Counted from the stretch's first letter, positions 17,220 to 27,134 are shown. The stretch is 64,000 nt of DNA from Cytophagales bacterium (GCA_024742395.1 JANSYO010000007.1:1-64000); one strand, 5' to 3'. Translations and numbers: made by a program. Notes: generated from the letters alone by a model not told the origin.

Positions 17220-18374
17220 CTAATTCAAGCCATTATTTGGAGTAGCGTTACTTGCTGTCTTCGTTGGAATATTATAGTTCAAAGTAATTCTCCAGGTATT
17301 CGCCAATGGATTACCAGAAGTAGTAGGGATTAGATAAGCTAAATCCAAACCATAAAGTTCTTTCAATTTAAGGCCAGCACCCATGGTTACATACTTTCTT
17401 CCGCCTTTTGATACAGGCTCAAAGAAGTATCCGGCTCTTATGGCCATTAATTTTTGATAAATATACTCAGCACCAATAGAGCTTGTGAATTCTCTCATCT
17501 CTTCTCCAAATCCATCAGGAGCATCACTAAATGATTTAAAGATAGCTTCTACTGTTCCGTACTTAGGTAAAGTACCGTCTTCTTGTGGTGTAGGAACTAA
17601 TAATTTATTGAAGTCTAATAAGAAGTTAAACTGGTTACTTGGATCAGGGTTAATAGTAAACTTGGTTCCCAGTTTTAAATTCATGGGTAAGAAATACTCT
17701 TTATCTAAACCGTAATTTACTTTACCACCAATATTGCTTAAGGTCAGACCGAAAGCAATGTCATTTTTCTTCAATTCGTCAGAAGGGCGATCTTTGTGAT
17801 AGTAAAAACTCAAATCACCAGCGGCAGATTTAGCCGGTTTACTTGCCTGACTATTAACTACCTGGCTGCCTATAAGATTTGAATTAATGAACTTTAAATT
17901 AATGCCAGCTGAGAAGTCCTGACCCAATTTCATGGCATAACCAGCAGCAAGAGCAAATTCTCTTGATTGAAAATCACCAGCGAATGCACCGGTATTGGTG
18001 GTGAATTCTATTAAACCTTGATTAAAATATGTAAATCCTAAAGTTATGGCCTTTCCTTCGCCTACTTTTTTGTAAGCAGAGGTGTTTAGAAGTCCCATAT
18101 CTCCTACTAAATCTCTTAACCATGGAGCATAAGAGAAGTTAATCCCTGCATCTTTTTCTGCATATGCCAATTTTGCCGTGTTCCAATAAACGGAGTTTAC
18201 ATCCGGAGAACTTGCCACTCCGGCATCACCCATTGCTGCGGCTCTGGAGTCTGGTGAGATGGTAAGAAAGGGCACTGCAGATGAGACAATACGGTAATTG
18301 TTAGTAATCTGTTGGCCGTGGGATACGTTGGAAAAGACGCTTACCAGTAAAATAGCAATGAGACTGTTTCTCAT
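17220..18374 (-). CDS. porV: type IX secretion system outer-membrane protein PorV
   Basis: The shuttle protein of the type IX secretion system, an FadL-like outer-membrane barrel that carries secreted cargo from the translocon to the PorU sortase. I start at the ATG at 18374 because it opens a good signal peptide (MRNSLIAILLVSVFSNVSHGQ); the frame is open further upstream but would overlap porU. Recognisable segments are the N-terminal AVPFLTISPDSRAAAMGDAG, SVYWNTAKLAYAEKDAGINF and FSYAPWLRDLVGDMGLLNTS, and the C-terminal TWRITLNYN. Length 384 is normal. It follows porU by 64 nt, the classic pairing. Confidence 0.95.
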   Translation of the reverse strand: MRNSLIAILLVSVFSNVSHGQQITNNYRIVSSAVPFLTISPDSRAAAMGDAGVASSPDVNSVYWNTAKLAYAEKDAGINFSYAPWLRDLVGDMGLLNTSAYKKVGEGKAITLGFTYFNQGLIEFTTNTGAFAGDFQSREFALAAGYAMKLGQDFSAGINLKFINSNLIGSQVVNSQASKPAKSAAGDLSFYYHKDRPSDELKKNDIAFGLTLSNIGGKVNYGLDKEYFLPMNLKLGTKFTINPDPSNQFNFLLDFNKLLVPTPQEDGTLPKYGTVEAIFKSFSDAPDGFGEEMREFTSSIGAEYIYQKLMAIRAGYFFEPVSKGGRKYVTMGAGLKLKELYGLDLAYLIPTTSGNPLANTWRITLNYNIPTKTASNATPNNGLN

Positions 18375-18438
18375 ATTGTTTGAATAAGATTTTCTTTTTT
18401 GTGCTTCGAAGCGGGTCAAATTTACCATCTTTTTAATT

Positions 18439-21400
18439 CTATTTCCAAAATAACAATGGGCCGGAGGCTGCAGTTTGCTCATTATTTTCAAGATTACTCC
18501 CTGTTATTTTGTAAAAATACTTGCCATTAGTCCTTAAAAAAAGATCAACATTCGTACCAAAGCGAATCATTTTAGAACAAGAATAGCACTCTTTGGTTTC
18601 CTGGAAAATTCTCTGACCATTTGAATTAAAAAATGACAGGTCAAAACTCAGATTTTTTCCAATTCGGTTATGAGTAGCTTCTATGCTTAAAAGATCCTCT
18701 ACAGGGTTGGGATAAAGCTCATCGATCTTTATTGCAAAACTGTTTTGGTCCAGTGTTAATTTAAACGACTCCTCAGTTTTGTTATTATAGACATCTGAGA
18801 TTTTTAGGGAAAGGTAATTAGTTTCAGTATCAGATAGCTCACTTAGAGTATAATTTATCTCTCCTTCTTTATAGCCATTGGTGCTTGTGTAGTAATTACT
18901 TAAATTGATTTTAGTTGAATCATTTACAGTCAGAATGATAGCGTTTTCCTCGATGATTGAACTCAAATTTATGCCGCTTTCATCTTGCACATAAAGTGTC
19001 AAAAGACTGTTGTTTTGATCAAAGTTGTAATTCACCTGAGGGCCTTCTCTGTCTAATTCTGTGTCATTTTCAATTTCCCCTATTAGAAATTCCTTATTTC
19101 CGCCAATTGCATCCAGGGTACTGTCAGCGTTTACAGCATAAAAAAACAGCTGCCCGTTCCCTATTTTCTGATCAATGTTTTTAGGAACAATAAACTCTGT
19201 TTCAAAGAAGCTATTCACGACTTTCACTCTTCCTTCATATAGTTTGTTCTCTGTTTCAGAATACAGCATTTTCGAATTGGTGGCATTCCCTAGTGTGCTC
19301 TTTTCTGTTGGTTTATCAAATAATGAAATGTAGACAAAGCCATTAAAACTTGTGCTTTCAACTTTACCCTTCAGCCTGACTTTCGAAAGTCCTTTTATTT
19401 GATAGTCTATGGGCTTAGAATTATTAATCGACTCTAAAGTGATTTTTGTTTTTGGGTAGGTTAAGGCCATCGATGGATCACCCAGCAAAGAAAAATTCCT
19501 ATTTACCTCACCTTCAATAGAATTATTTTTGGTCACTTTGAAAAGGTCGCCCAATCTCGTAACGGAGCTATCATTTTTAAAGAGGTTTTCATAAAAAGCC
19601 TGATTGATTTTGAAGTTTGTGCTGGAAAAAACGGGCCTTGTGGTAGTCAGCAGTGCAATTGCCCCACCATCCGGATTAAGCAGTGCCAGTTCGGCTCCCG
19701 ATACTACTGCAGGGTTATCATACCTCCCAAATTCGCATGTGGCTGTAAATAAGATGGGCATCCGGTCAAAATTTGTCCACCGCACTATCTGGTCAATTGT
19801 TAGTAGCTTTTCGTCTGTCCAGCCGTCCTCAGAGCCGTGCCCATTGTAGTTAACAATAAAAGCCCCCTTTTTTATAGTTTCTTCAAAAGCTTTATTCGCT
19901 TCAGGAGCTCTCTCTCCAAGTTCTGTTTTGGTTTGAACAAAAGCATCTAAATAAATTTTACTGGCTTTAATAGCTTCACTTTGTTGCAGACTCAATTCAG
20001 AGAATTTTTCAGCATCTCTTTGATGAATATTTAGATCTGCATCATCTGCTATAAAGCTTATGTTTCGTTTCCAGCTACCCATGGTGCGGGTAGAAGAGGA
20101 GTAATGCATAAGTTTTTCTACTACTCTTTGGGCTTCAAGCCTATCTTTAACAGGCAGGCGGCCAACAGAGATATCTAAACTATGATCATTATTGGTGGTA
20201 CTCTGCCATCTTCCATTAACAGATTCGCCCTCTGGCCATTCACCTTCGTGGTCTTCCAGAAAACCGAAATAATCATCGGATGAAAAACTGTAAATAGGTT
20301 CTAAGGATTCTCTGCTTTCGTAGGTAGGGATCATTCTCTCAGGAAAAATGTAATTGATCCCGTTGTTATTTTTTGGGTCAAAGTTTGTGTCACCAAAAAG
20401 TAATAAATACTTAAATTTTGAAGGGTCTTTCTTCCACAGGTCTTTACAAAAATTTCTTATGGCCGTTGGGTCAGTTTTTCCGCCGGAATATTGATTGTAA
20501 ACGCTTCTCAAGGGTACGGTAAGTACATCGAGTTTGTCAAAATTCTTGCGGAAATCAGCTAAAAGTTCTGCTTCTTTTTTAAAATACTCGGGATAGACTA
20601 TTAAGAGATTCGGTACTTCACTTTTAGTTATGTCTATTGGTGAAAAACTTTTTGGAATATCTGGCTTTAGGGTATTTGCTAGGTCAAAAAAGGCAAGTTT
20701 TTGAAAATTTGGATTACCTCTTAGGGTAAACTGATTTTTTGTAGTTTTTGAAAGTATTTCAGGGTTCGTCCATCGGCTTACATCCCATATGAATTGACTT
20801 TCCTTTAATTCCGGAATGCTAAAAAATGATGATTCTTGTTTCAAGTAATACCCCTGATGTTGTGAAGGATAAAAAGCTATTTTTCTTTCACAAATTAACT
20901 CAATATAGTCTAAATATACCCCAGAAGAAATATCTATATCTTGTGGAAGCTGATAGGTTAATGAGATAGGCTCTTGTGCATTCTCAAACAGAAATTCTTC
21001 TTGACTTATTTCGCCTGCTCGGTTGTATCTTTTGAAGTAGTCGTTCCAGCGGTAGTGAATTAATTTTAAATCAATTGTCCCCAGATCTCTGAAGGCTGTT
21101 TTGACTAAAACTTGGGTGTCTTCATAAGTTTGGCTTACTACTTTTGTAAACAAAGAAACGGGCTTAGATAAGTCTCTGCCCATTATATTGAATTCCTTTT
21201 TGAACTCAGAAAAGAAATATTCTCCCAGCCATTCTCTGCCAGAATTAAGTACGTTGGTAAACTCAGGTTCATAGAACTCAAAATGTGCAAGTGTACCTAT
21301 TTCGATTGTTGGGAGTTCTTTTAACTGAGACGCTGTAATTTTTTTCGAAGTCTCAGCAGAATTAAGCTGCATGAAAACGTAAGTCTCATTAGAATATGGA

Positions 21401-21780
21401 TGCTTTTTATGACTTAGGTTAGTTCCTGTGAATATCGTTACATTCGGATCTTCGGCATAAAAAAGTATATAGTCATCCTTGTCAAAGGTGTTATCTTTAT
21501 TATTTGAATACACTGGAATTTCCGTTAATTCGGCATCATTTTCGGCTGAATTACTTTGTGGAAGAAGCTTCTGAAATGAGGCAAAGAAGCGTATTTTGTC
21601 TGGGTGAAGTTTGTCAGTAGAAATCCCATTGTCTTTTAACCAGGCTCTATCTACTTTATAAACCCCATTTTGAGTAATGGCTATCTTAAACCAAATTCCA
21701 CCTGCAGGCCATTGAGCTTGTGCTCCAAATGCCAGGAGAAAGCATAGAAAGCAATATGTGAAATGCTTTAGGCTTTTCAT
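18439..21780 (-). CDS. porU: type IX secretion system sortase PorU (C25 cysteine protease)
   Basis: A gingipain-like C25 peptidase at the outer surface that removes the C-terminal sorting domain of secreted cargo and attaches the cargo to anionic lipopolysaccharide. The 1113-residue protein has a signal peptide, an N-terminal beta-rich propeptide region and a caspase-like domain with catalytic His648 in NYNGHGSEDGW and Cys682 in FTATCEFGRYDNP. Its tail, from about residue 1010 (DELYPNPVEDLLSIEA), resembles a type A sorting domain, which PorU is known to keep. It lies 6 nt after the SprT-like gene, and porV follows. Confidence 0.95.
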   Translation of the reverse strand: MKSLKHFTYCFLCFLLAFGAQAQWPAGGIWFKIAITQNGVYKVDRAWLKDNGISTDKLHPDKIRFFASFQKLLPQSNSAENDAELTEIPVYSNNKDNTFDKDDYILFYAEDPNVTIFTGTNLSHKKHPYSNETYVFMQLNSAETSKKITASQLKELPTIEIGTLAHFEFYEPEFTNVLNSGREWLGEYFFSEFKKEFNIMGRDLSKPVSLFTKVVSQTYEDTQVLVKTAFRDLGTIDLKLIHYRWNDYFKRYNRAGEISQEEFLFENAQEPISLTYQLPQDIDISSGVYLDYIELICERKIAFYPSQHQGYYLKQESSFFSIPELKESQFIWDVSRWTNPEILSKTTKNQFTLRGNPNFQKLAFFDLANTLKPDIPKSFSPIDITKSEVPNLLIVYPEYFKKEAELLADFRKNFDKLDVLTVPLRSVYNQYSGGKTDPTAIRNFCKDLWKKDPSKFKYLLLFGDTNFDPKNNNGINYIFPERMIPTYESRESLEPIYSFSSDDYFGFLEDHEGEWPEGESVNGRWQSTTNNDHSLDISVGRLPVKDRLEAQRVVEKLMHYSSSTRTMGSWKRNISFIADDADLNIHQRDAEKFSELSLQQSEAIKASKIYLDAFVQTKTELGERAPEANKAFEETIKKGAFIVNYNGHGSEDGWTDEKLLTIDQIVRWTNFDRMPILFTATCEFGRYDNPAVVSGAELALLNPDGGAIALLTTTRPVFSSTNFKINQAFYENLFKNDSSVTRLGDLFKVTKNNSIEGEVNRNFSLLGDPSMALTYPKTKITLESINNSKPIDYQIKGLSKVRLKGKVESTSFNGFVYISLFDKPTEKSTLGNATNSKMLYSETENKLYEGRVKVVNSFFETEFIVPKNIDQKIGNGQLFFYAVNADSTLDAIGGNKEFLIGEIENDTELDREGPQVNYNFDQNNSLLTLYVQDESGINLSSIIEENAIILTVNDSTKINLSNYYTSTNGYKEGEINYTLSELSDTETNYLSLKISDVYNNKTEESFKLTLDQNSFAIKIDELYPNPVEDLLSIEATHNRIGKNLSFDLSFFNSNGQRIFQETKECYSCSKMIRFGTNVDLFLRTNGKYFYKITGSNLENNEQTAASGPLLFWK

Positions 21781-21786
21781 GAATGT

Positions 21787-22494
21787 TTAACGATCATTCA
21801 ATACGCTTATTTCTGCTAATAGCGGAATGGAATACTTTCTTTTGGTGCCTATTTCCAGACAAATGGCTCGGGTGCGTTTGGTTTCTAATTTCTGGAATGT
21901 ACGTTTTTTAAATATAAAAGATTGGCCTAAGTCTATCTCATCTAGGTGAATAGCGGCCATTTTTCTACCAGAATCAAAAGACTTTAAGGCTTTTATTAGT
22001 GTAGCATCCCTTGTAGAGGAGGCTTTAGGGTTAATCATATGAGCCGATAAAGGCTTTAATATCTCAGCAGGAAAAACTACTTCGTTCAGTAGCGGAGCCA
22101 TTAATTCTCTGAAAGCTTCTTTCCACTCTTCGCCATGAGGGAGTGTTTTCTTTCTTCGCTTTTCTCTGTAAGAGATAAAGACTCGTTGATGTGCCACTTC
22201 ATGAATATAGGTGACTAAAAAGTTGTAAATATTCAGATCATGATTCACGGTAATGGTATGATGACCATTTAAGTATTTGTAATTGCCTAGACAGGTACTA
22301 CGGGTTCCAGTGATTTTAAAAGAAAAGGGGTGTTCTTCCCATAAAAGTACGGCATAATCCAAAGCTTCATTCGGGATTTTGGTTTCTAGCATATTTCTGA
22401 AGTCAATAGACGAAACTCTCTTTACCCTTGTTTGTCTTGGCAAACTGGCGGCTGCAACGGTCCTACTTTTAAACAGTCCTTTGAACTTTAACAT
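21787..22494 (-). CDS. SprT-like zinc metallopeptidase domain protein
   Basis: A 235-residue protein. The central SprT-like domain contains the zinc-binding HExxH as YIHEVAHQRVFISYR near residue 135, with PHGEEWKEAFRELMAPLLNE after it carrying the third-ligand His. SprT-like/Spartan-type domains act on DNA-bound proteins or as small metallopeptidases; the substrate here is unknown. Genes of this type are often found directly upstream of porU in Cytophagales in my experience, and the 6-nt gap implies co-transcription. It should not be confused with the gliding/T9SS protein of the same name, SprT/PorT. Confidence 0.85.
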   Translation of the reverse strand: MLKFKGLFKSRTVAAASLPRQTRVKRVSSIDFRNMLETKIPNEALDYAVLLWEEHPFSFKITGTRSTCLGNYKYLNGHHTITVNHDLNIYNFLVTYIHEVAHQRVFISYREKRRKKTLPHGEEWKEAFRELMAPLLNEVVFPAEILKPLSAHMINPKASSTRDATLIKALKSFDSGRKMAAIHLDEIDLGQSFIFKKRTFQKLETKRTRAICLEIGTKRKYSIPLLAEISVLNDR

Positions 22495-22525
22495 ATACTT
22501 TATCTGACCTTTAAGAAAGGAAGCT

Positions 22526-22533
22526 CAAATCTA
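22526..22533 (-). promoter_or_regulatory. -7 box of the SprT-like-porU-porV operon
   Basis: The minus strand reads TAGATTTG (TAnnTTTG), 32 bp upstream of the SprT-like start codon. No good -33 is visible. Confidence 0.45.
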
Positions 22534-22605
22534 ATCAATATTGCTTTGTACTAACTAAGAAATGGATTCGATCATTTAAGAGACAAAGGTTTGAACCAAA
22601 AGATT

Positions 22606-22613
22606 TAGATTTG
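22606..22613 (+). promoter_or_regulatory. -7 box of cysS
   Basis: TAGATTTG, followed by TGC, lies 21 bp upstream of the cysS ATG. It is the same octamer as the divergent box at 22526-22533. Confidence 0.45.
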
Positions 22614-22634
22614 TGCGGAATTTAAGCACATTGA

Positions 22635-24122
22635 ATGAGAGAACTGAAGATTTTCAATACACTTACTAGAAATAAAGAAGTATTCACTCCACTTACTGAA
22701 GGATATGTAGGAATGTATGTCTGTGGTCCCACGGTGTACAGTAATGCCCACTTGGGGAATGTTCGTACATTTTTAACTTTTGATGTGCTGTTTCGCTTTC
22801 TGAGAAGTATCGGATACAAAGTTCGTTATGTAAGGAATATTACTGATGTAGGTCATTTGGTAGGAGATGGTGATGAAGGTGAAGATAAGATTGGTAAAAT
22901 GGCTAAGCTGGAACAAATAGAGCCCATGGAGGTGGTTCAGCGTTATACCAATGATTTTCACGATGTTTTACGGCAGTTCAATTTTTTATCCCCTAGTGTA
23001 GAACCTACAGCTACGGGTCATTTAATAGAGCAAATAGAAGCTGTGAAAGATTTAATAGAGAAAGGTCTCGCCTATGAATCAAATGGCTCGGTCTATTTTG
23101 ATATCAATAAGTACAATGAACAAGGCGGCAATTATGGCAAGTTAAGTGGCCGTATACTTGAAGACTTATTAAATGAGACCAGAGAACTGGACGGTCAGTC
23201 AGAGAAAAGGAATCCGCTGGATTTTGCAATCTGGAAAAATGCCTCTCCGGAGCATATTATGCAATGGCCGAGTCCGTGGGGAATGGGTTTCCCTGGCTGG
23301 CACCTGGAGTGTAGCTGTATGAGTGCAAAATATCTGGGGGATCAGTTTGATATTCATGGCGGAGGTATGGACCTCAAGTTTCCTCACCATGAATGCGAAA
23401 TTGCCCAGGGTACCAGCCTTAACGGCGTGTCTCCTGTGCGTTACTGGATGCATACCAATATGCTCACCGTGAACGGACAGAAGATGTCTAAATCTTTAGG
23501 AAATAGCTTCTTGCCTGCTCAATTATTCACTGGAGATCACGATCTTTTAGATCAGGCATATAGCCCAATGACCGTACGTTTTTTCATGCTCCAATCGCAG
23601 TATAGAAGTACTTTAGACTTCTCTAATGACGCTTTGAAAGGATCACAAAAGGCCTTTCGCCGTTTACTTAATGGCTTAAGAATTGTCAAGACCTTGTCTT
23701 ATGTGAGTTCTGAAGAGCCTACAGATGAAAAGAAAAAGAAAAACGTAGAAGAAGCAATTGAAGGTTTCTATGAGGCCCTGGGTGATGACCTAAATACAGC
23801 CGTAGGTATTGCTCATCTGTTTACCATGCTGAAATACATCAATATGATGTACATGAATCAACTTAACCCATCGGCCTTAGGCGAAAATACTTTCAATGAA
23901 CTGAAAGAAAAATACATTCATTTCTTTGAGGATATTTTGGGTTTAAAAGAAGAGCAAAATGAGTCTGATGCATCTGTGTTAAACGGAATGCTAGAGTTAT
24001 ATAAAGAGTATAAGAGCAACCGCCAATTTGACAAGGTAGATCAGATAAGAGCTTATTTTAAAGATAATAATATGGTGGTAAAAGATCTAAAGCACCGAAT
24101 AGACTGGGCCTGGGAAGAGTAA
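22635..24122 (+). CDS. cysS: cysteine--tRNA ligase
   Basis: A class I aminoacyl-tRNA synthetase that charges tRNA-Cys. Visible features are the zinc/Cys pocket MYVCGPTVYSNAHLGNVRTF with a HLGN form of the HIGH motif, WHLECSCMSAKYLG, the zinc ligands in DLKFPHHECEIAQ, and KMSKSLGN for ATP. The C-terminal helical part is short, as usual for Bacteroidota. Length 495 is normal. The ATG at 22635 follows a promoter candidate by 21 bp. Confidence 0.97.
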   Translation: MRELKIFNTLTRNKEVFTPLTEGYVGMYVCGPTVYSNAHLGNVRTFLTFDVLFRFLRSIGYKVRYVRNITDVGHLVGDGDEGEDKIGKMAKLEQIEPMEVVQRYTNDFHDVLRQFNFLSPSVEPTATGHLIEQIEAVKDLIEKGLAYESNGSVYFDINKYNEQGGNYGKLSGRILEDLLNETRELDGQSEKRNPLDFAIWKNASPEHIMQWPSPWGMGFPGWHLECSCMSAKYLGDQFDIHGGGMDLKFPHHECEIAQGTSLNGVSPVRYWMHTNMLTVNGQKMSKSLGNSFLPAQLFTGDHDLLDQAYSPMTVRFFMLQSQYRSTLDFSNDALKGSQKAFRRLLNGLRIVKTLSYVSSEEPTDEKKKKNVEEAIEGFYEALGDDLNTAVGIAHLFTMLKYINMMYMNQLNPSALGENTFNELKEKYIHFFEDILGLKEEQNESDASVLNGMLELYKEYKSNRQFDKVDQIRAYFKDNNMVVKDLKHRIDWAWEE

Positions 24123-24124
24123 AA

Positions 24125-25126
24125 CTATAAGTATTTTTCAATTAGGTTTGCGGCAAGCTTAAAGGGAAAGCTCAGTTTAACTGCCAGTTTACTTGGAGGG
24201 GTAGGGAAGCTCAATGGCTGACCATAAACACAAGCAATTTTTTTTAGTTCTCTGAAGTGGTTTGCTACTACTTTTGATTCGTAATCTGCGTAAAGCGGCT
24301 TTAAATCTGGCCTATCAGATAGTTTGTAACGATTTTGTTTAGTTGCAATGTTGTCTTCTAAGTCCGGATTGAATGTGCTGAAATGAAAGAATACCAAAGG
24401 ATAGTTTTCGTTAACATAATAGTCCTCATTTTTTAAGGAGATAGTCCTTTCCTGTAGATTCCAATAGGCCATATTCATGCCTGCATGTTTTTCAACTAAA
24501 ACACCTTCAAAATAGGAGGGAACCAGATTGCACCATAGCTGATCTACAAAGAGTCCATTGCATAAATCATGTTTGCATTGATCTTTCAGCCTCTCTTGCC
24601 ACCAATCAATAAACCGCTTAGACTCGGAGGAATTATTTATTGCCACAAAACCTAAATTGAAAACCCCATGATTGAGCATGTCATGCTCATGTGTAAAATA
24701 TGTATGATGGTCGTCTGTAATAGGTTCGGTTAAATGCGGTGTAAGAATGATATTATGACTGGCCAGTTTCTGAGTAATTACAGATAGCGGCTGGTAAACC
24801 AGAATGTCCGGATCAAGATAAATGAAATGATCAGCCTCCGGGTGCTTGCCAAATAAATGAGTAAAATAGAAAGGTTTAACAGCTGTGTTTAATTCAATAA
24901 TATCGTAATTATCGTGCATCCAATGGAAGTTCTCGATAGTTATATCTTGAACTTCAATAATTTGACAACCTGAAAAGGTCTTAGCGTATTCGGCGGGGAT
25001 ATTTTCAAATTTATCAGCCAGCCCTATATAGAATGTTACATCAGGATTTGTTTGCTTCACCGAGTCTGCCAAAGCTTTGGCTTGCGAAAGGTAATTATTA
25101 GAACAAATCGTAAAGGCTACAGTCAT
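24125..25126 (-). CDS. GT8-like nucleotide-sugar glycosyltransferase
   Basis: A 333-residue GT-A fold protein. It begins TVAFTICSNNYLSQAKALAD (I use the ATG at 25126; the earlier TTG in frame adds three residues). The DxD-type site FIYLDPDILVYQPL lies near residue 98, followed by LNHGVFNLGFVAINNS and FVDQLWCNLVPSYF, as in GT8/DUF707-like sugar transferases. It probably modifies a cell-surface glycan. It converges tightly on cysS (2-nt gap), so both depend on read-through or shared 3' structure. The sugar is unknown. Confidence 0.8.
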   Translation of the reverse strand: MTVAFTICSNNYLSQAKALADSVKQTNPDVTFYIGLADKFENIPAEYAKTFSGCQIIEVQDITIENFHWMHDNYDIIELNTAVKPFYFTHLFGKHPEADHFIYLDPDILVYQPLSVITQKLASHNIILTPHLTEPITDDHHTYFTHEHDMLNHGVFNLGFVAINNSSESKRFIDWWQERLKDQCKHDLCNGLFVDQLWCNLVPSYFEGVLVEKHAGMNMAYWNLQERTISLKNEDYYVNENYPLVFFHFSTFNPDLEDNIATKQNRYKLSDRPDLKPLYADYESKVVANHFRELKKIACVYGQPLSFPTPPSKLAVKLSFPFKLAANLIEKYL

Positions 25127-25182
25127 AGGGGGCAATGCTTTTTGAAATGGTTGGCAAAGGTATAGACCATTTTTATTATTGC

Positions 25183-26004
25183 CTACTTTTCATTTAAAAC
25201 ACCCTCAGCCAGCCAGTTTGCAATGGCCTGTCTATTATTGGGTATAAGAAGTCTCCTTTGGTCAAAAGAATTTGAAATATTTCCGAGTTCAATATAGACT
25301 GTCGTAGGGATGGTTTCTCTTAGCATCCATAAGTTTCTTGATTTAACTACTCCTGAATAGCCTCTCCCTTTTTGATGCTCGTCGTACTTGCTCTTTACGT
25401 TCGAGAGCATACTAGTGGCCAGAGATTTACCTGACTCGCTATTAGGGTTATGATAAAAGAAGACGTCGACTTTGTGGTCTTCGTATCTTGAGTCTACATG
25501 AGTAACAATAGTTCTGTGTACTTCATAGCCTTTAGCTTTGTTTTCATGATACAGTGCGTTTATAGCGTCTGTTCTTTGCTTAAGTCTGGCCTTTTGATTT
25601 AAAGGCATTCCTTCGCCCCCCCATATAGTTTCATCTTTATCTGGTGATAAAATTTCGGAGTCTCTTATCCCGTCGTTTTCGTCTCGGGTTATCATATATA
25701 CTTTGGCTCCATGAGTTATTAGGTTTCTGGCTAGTCTCAGGCTTACATCATAAGCATACTCATCTTCACACAGCCAATTTCCATCCTTTTCATACATAGC
25801 ACCGGGGTCGGGCCCTCCGTGACCGCTAACTATGTAATAAACATGTCCCTTTAGGCGGCTGTCATAAATTGGAGTTTTTGCGTAGTCTTTACCAAATATG
25901 GAATAGTTGACGTAGCGAATTACTTTAGCTGCTGGCTCTTCATTAAAGGAAGACAAAATAAAGATTCCGCAGACTGCAATTGCAGCTGACAATAATTTTT
26001 TCAT
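25183..26004 (-). CDS. periplasmic N-acetylmuramoyl-L-alanine amidase
   Basis: A zinc amidase of the Amidase_3 (AmiC) type that cuts the bond between MurNAc and L-Ala in peptidoglycan. The 273-residue protein has a signal peptide (KKLLSAAIAVCGIFILSSFN). The zinc ligands are His in IVSGHGGPDPGAM, Glu in LCEDEYAYDVSLRLA and His in IVTHVDSRYEDH; the catalytic Glu is in TTVYIELGNISNS. The family core is complete without an added binding domain. It is divergent from the M28 lipoprotein gene. Confidence 0.88.
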   Translation of the reverse strand: MKKLLSAAIAVCGIFILSSFNEEPAAKVIRYVNYSIFGKDYAKTPIYDSRLKGHVYYIVSGHGGPDPGAMYEKDGNWLCEDEYAYDVSLRLARNLITHGAKVYMITRDENDGIRDSEILSPDKDETIWGGEGMPLNQKARLKQRTDAINALYHENKAKGYEVHRTIVTHVDSRYEDHKVDVFFYHNPNSESGKSLATSMLSNVKSKYDEHQKGRGYSGVVKSRNLWMLRETIPTTVYIELGNISNSFDQRRLLIPNNRQAIANWLAEGVLNEK

Positions 26005-26114
26005 TTTTTTACGGTTTATTAGAAAAGCAGGTTTTAAACCTTGTTACTTTGAAGGTCAAAAATGTATTGAACTACACTTAATCCATTCCAAAGAATTTAT
26101 TCAAAAATAGAAGA

Positions 26115-27134
26115 ATGAACGGAACAATCAAAATAAGCTTATTAATGCTCTCTGCAACACTGCTGACAAATTGCAAAAACTCCAGCACTGAAAGTAGTGA
26201 AAAATCTACAGAGCAAAAGGTAATCACGGTGCAAGCTCCCGACTTTGACTCGGCACAGGCGTTTGAAAAACTAAAAACTCAGGTAGAGTTTGGTGTAAGG
26301 GTGCCCAATACATCAGGTCATAAGGCTTGCGGAGACTGGATTGTTCAGAATTTAAAGGAATATGGTTTAGAAGTTATAGAACAGCCTTTTGAAGCTTTTA
26401 GCTACACAGGTAAGAGACTGAATGCAAGAAATATTATTGGTGCTTATAAGCAAGAGGCTACTAAAAGAATTATTCTGGCAGCCCACTGGGACACAAGAGA
26501 AATCGCAGACCAGGACGATGAAAGACAAAAGGAGCCCATTCCTGGAGCAAATGATGGTGCCAGCGGCGTAGCGGTACTTTTGCAAATTGCCGAAACTATC
26601 TCTGAAGCTTCTGAAAAACCAGATATTGGAATTGATTTTATTTTCTTCGACGCAGAAGATGGAGGGACTCCTGCTGACTTTAAAGGTAACAGCCTGAACG
26701 ATTATGGTGGTTATCTGATGGGGTCAGAATATTGGTCGAAAAACCTTCATAAAGAAAACTACTCCGCTTTTTATGGAATACTTTTAGATATGGTAGGTGC
26801 CAATGGAGCCACTTTTATGAAAGATAAGGTGTCTATGCAGGTAGCACCTTCTGTGGTTAATAAAGTATGGAATATAGCAGCATCTAAAGGATTTGGTTCG
26901 TATTTTGTCCCTACGCAGGGAGGGGATATCATGGATGATCACATTCCTGTGATAATCAATACCAAGATACCGATGATTGATATCATTGATCAGAAGAAGA
27001 ATGGTAACCAAACATTTTTTGATCACTGGCACACACATGACGATAATCTGAGTGCCATTAATGTTAATACATTAGAAGCTGTGGGAGAAACCGTACTTCA
27101 AACTGTTTATCAAGAAAACGGAATCGTGAAATAA
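26115..27134 (+). CDS. M28-family lipoprotein, glutaminyl-cyclase-like
   Basis: A 339-residue lipoprotein (LLMLSATLLTNC lipobox) with an M28 metallopeptidase fold. The motifs ILAAHWDTREIAD, PIPGANDGASGVAVL, FIFFDAEDGG and FFDHWHTHDD supply the His, Asp, Glu and His expected for zinc binding. The AHWDTR and GANDGASG pair is closer to glutaminyl-peptide cyclotransferases than to aminopeptidases, so N-terminal pyroglutamate formation on exported proteins is a real alternative to peptidase action. Such Gln cyclisation is known for Bacteroidota exported proteins cleaved before Gln. I infer this from motifs only. Confidence 0.82.
   Translation: MNGTIKISLLMLSATLLTNCKNSSTESSEKSTEQKVITVQAPDFDSAQAFEKLKTQVEFGVRVPNTSGHKACGDWIVQNLKEYGLEVIEQPFEAFSYTGKRLNARNIIGAYKQEATKRIILAAHWDTREIADQDDERQKEPIPGANDGASGVAVLLQIAETISEASEKPDIGIDFIFFDAEDGGTPADFKGNSLNDYGGYLMGSEYWSKNLHKENYSAFYGILLDMVGANGATFMKDKVSMQVAPSVVNKVWNIAASKGFGSYFVPTQGGDIMDDHIPVIINTKIPMIDIIDQKKNGNQTFFDHWHTHDDNLSAINVNTLEAVGETVLQTVYQENGIVK

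Noticed and set aside
18375-18491. N-terminal extension of porV to 18491
   Set aside because: It would overlap porU by 53 nt and bury the signal peptide at residue 40.
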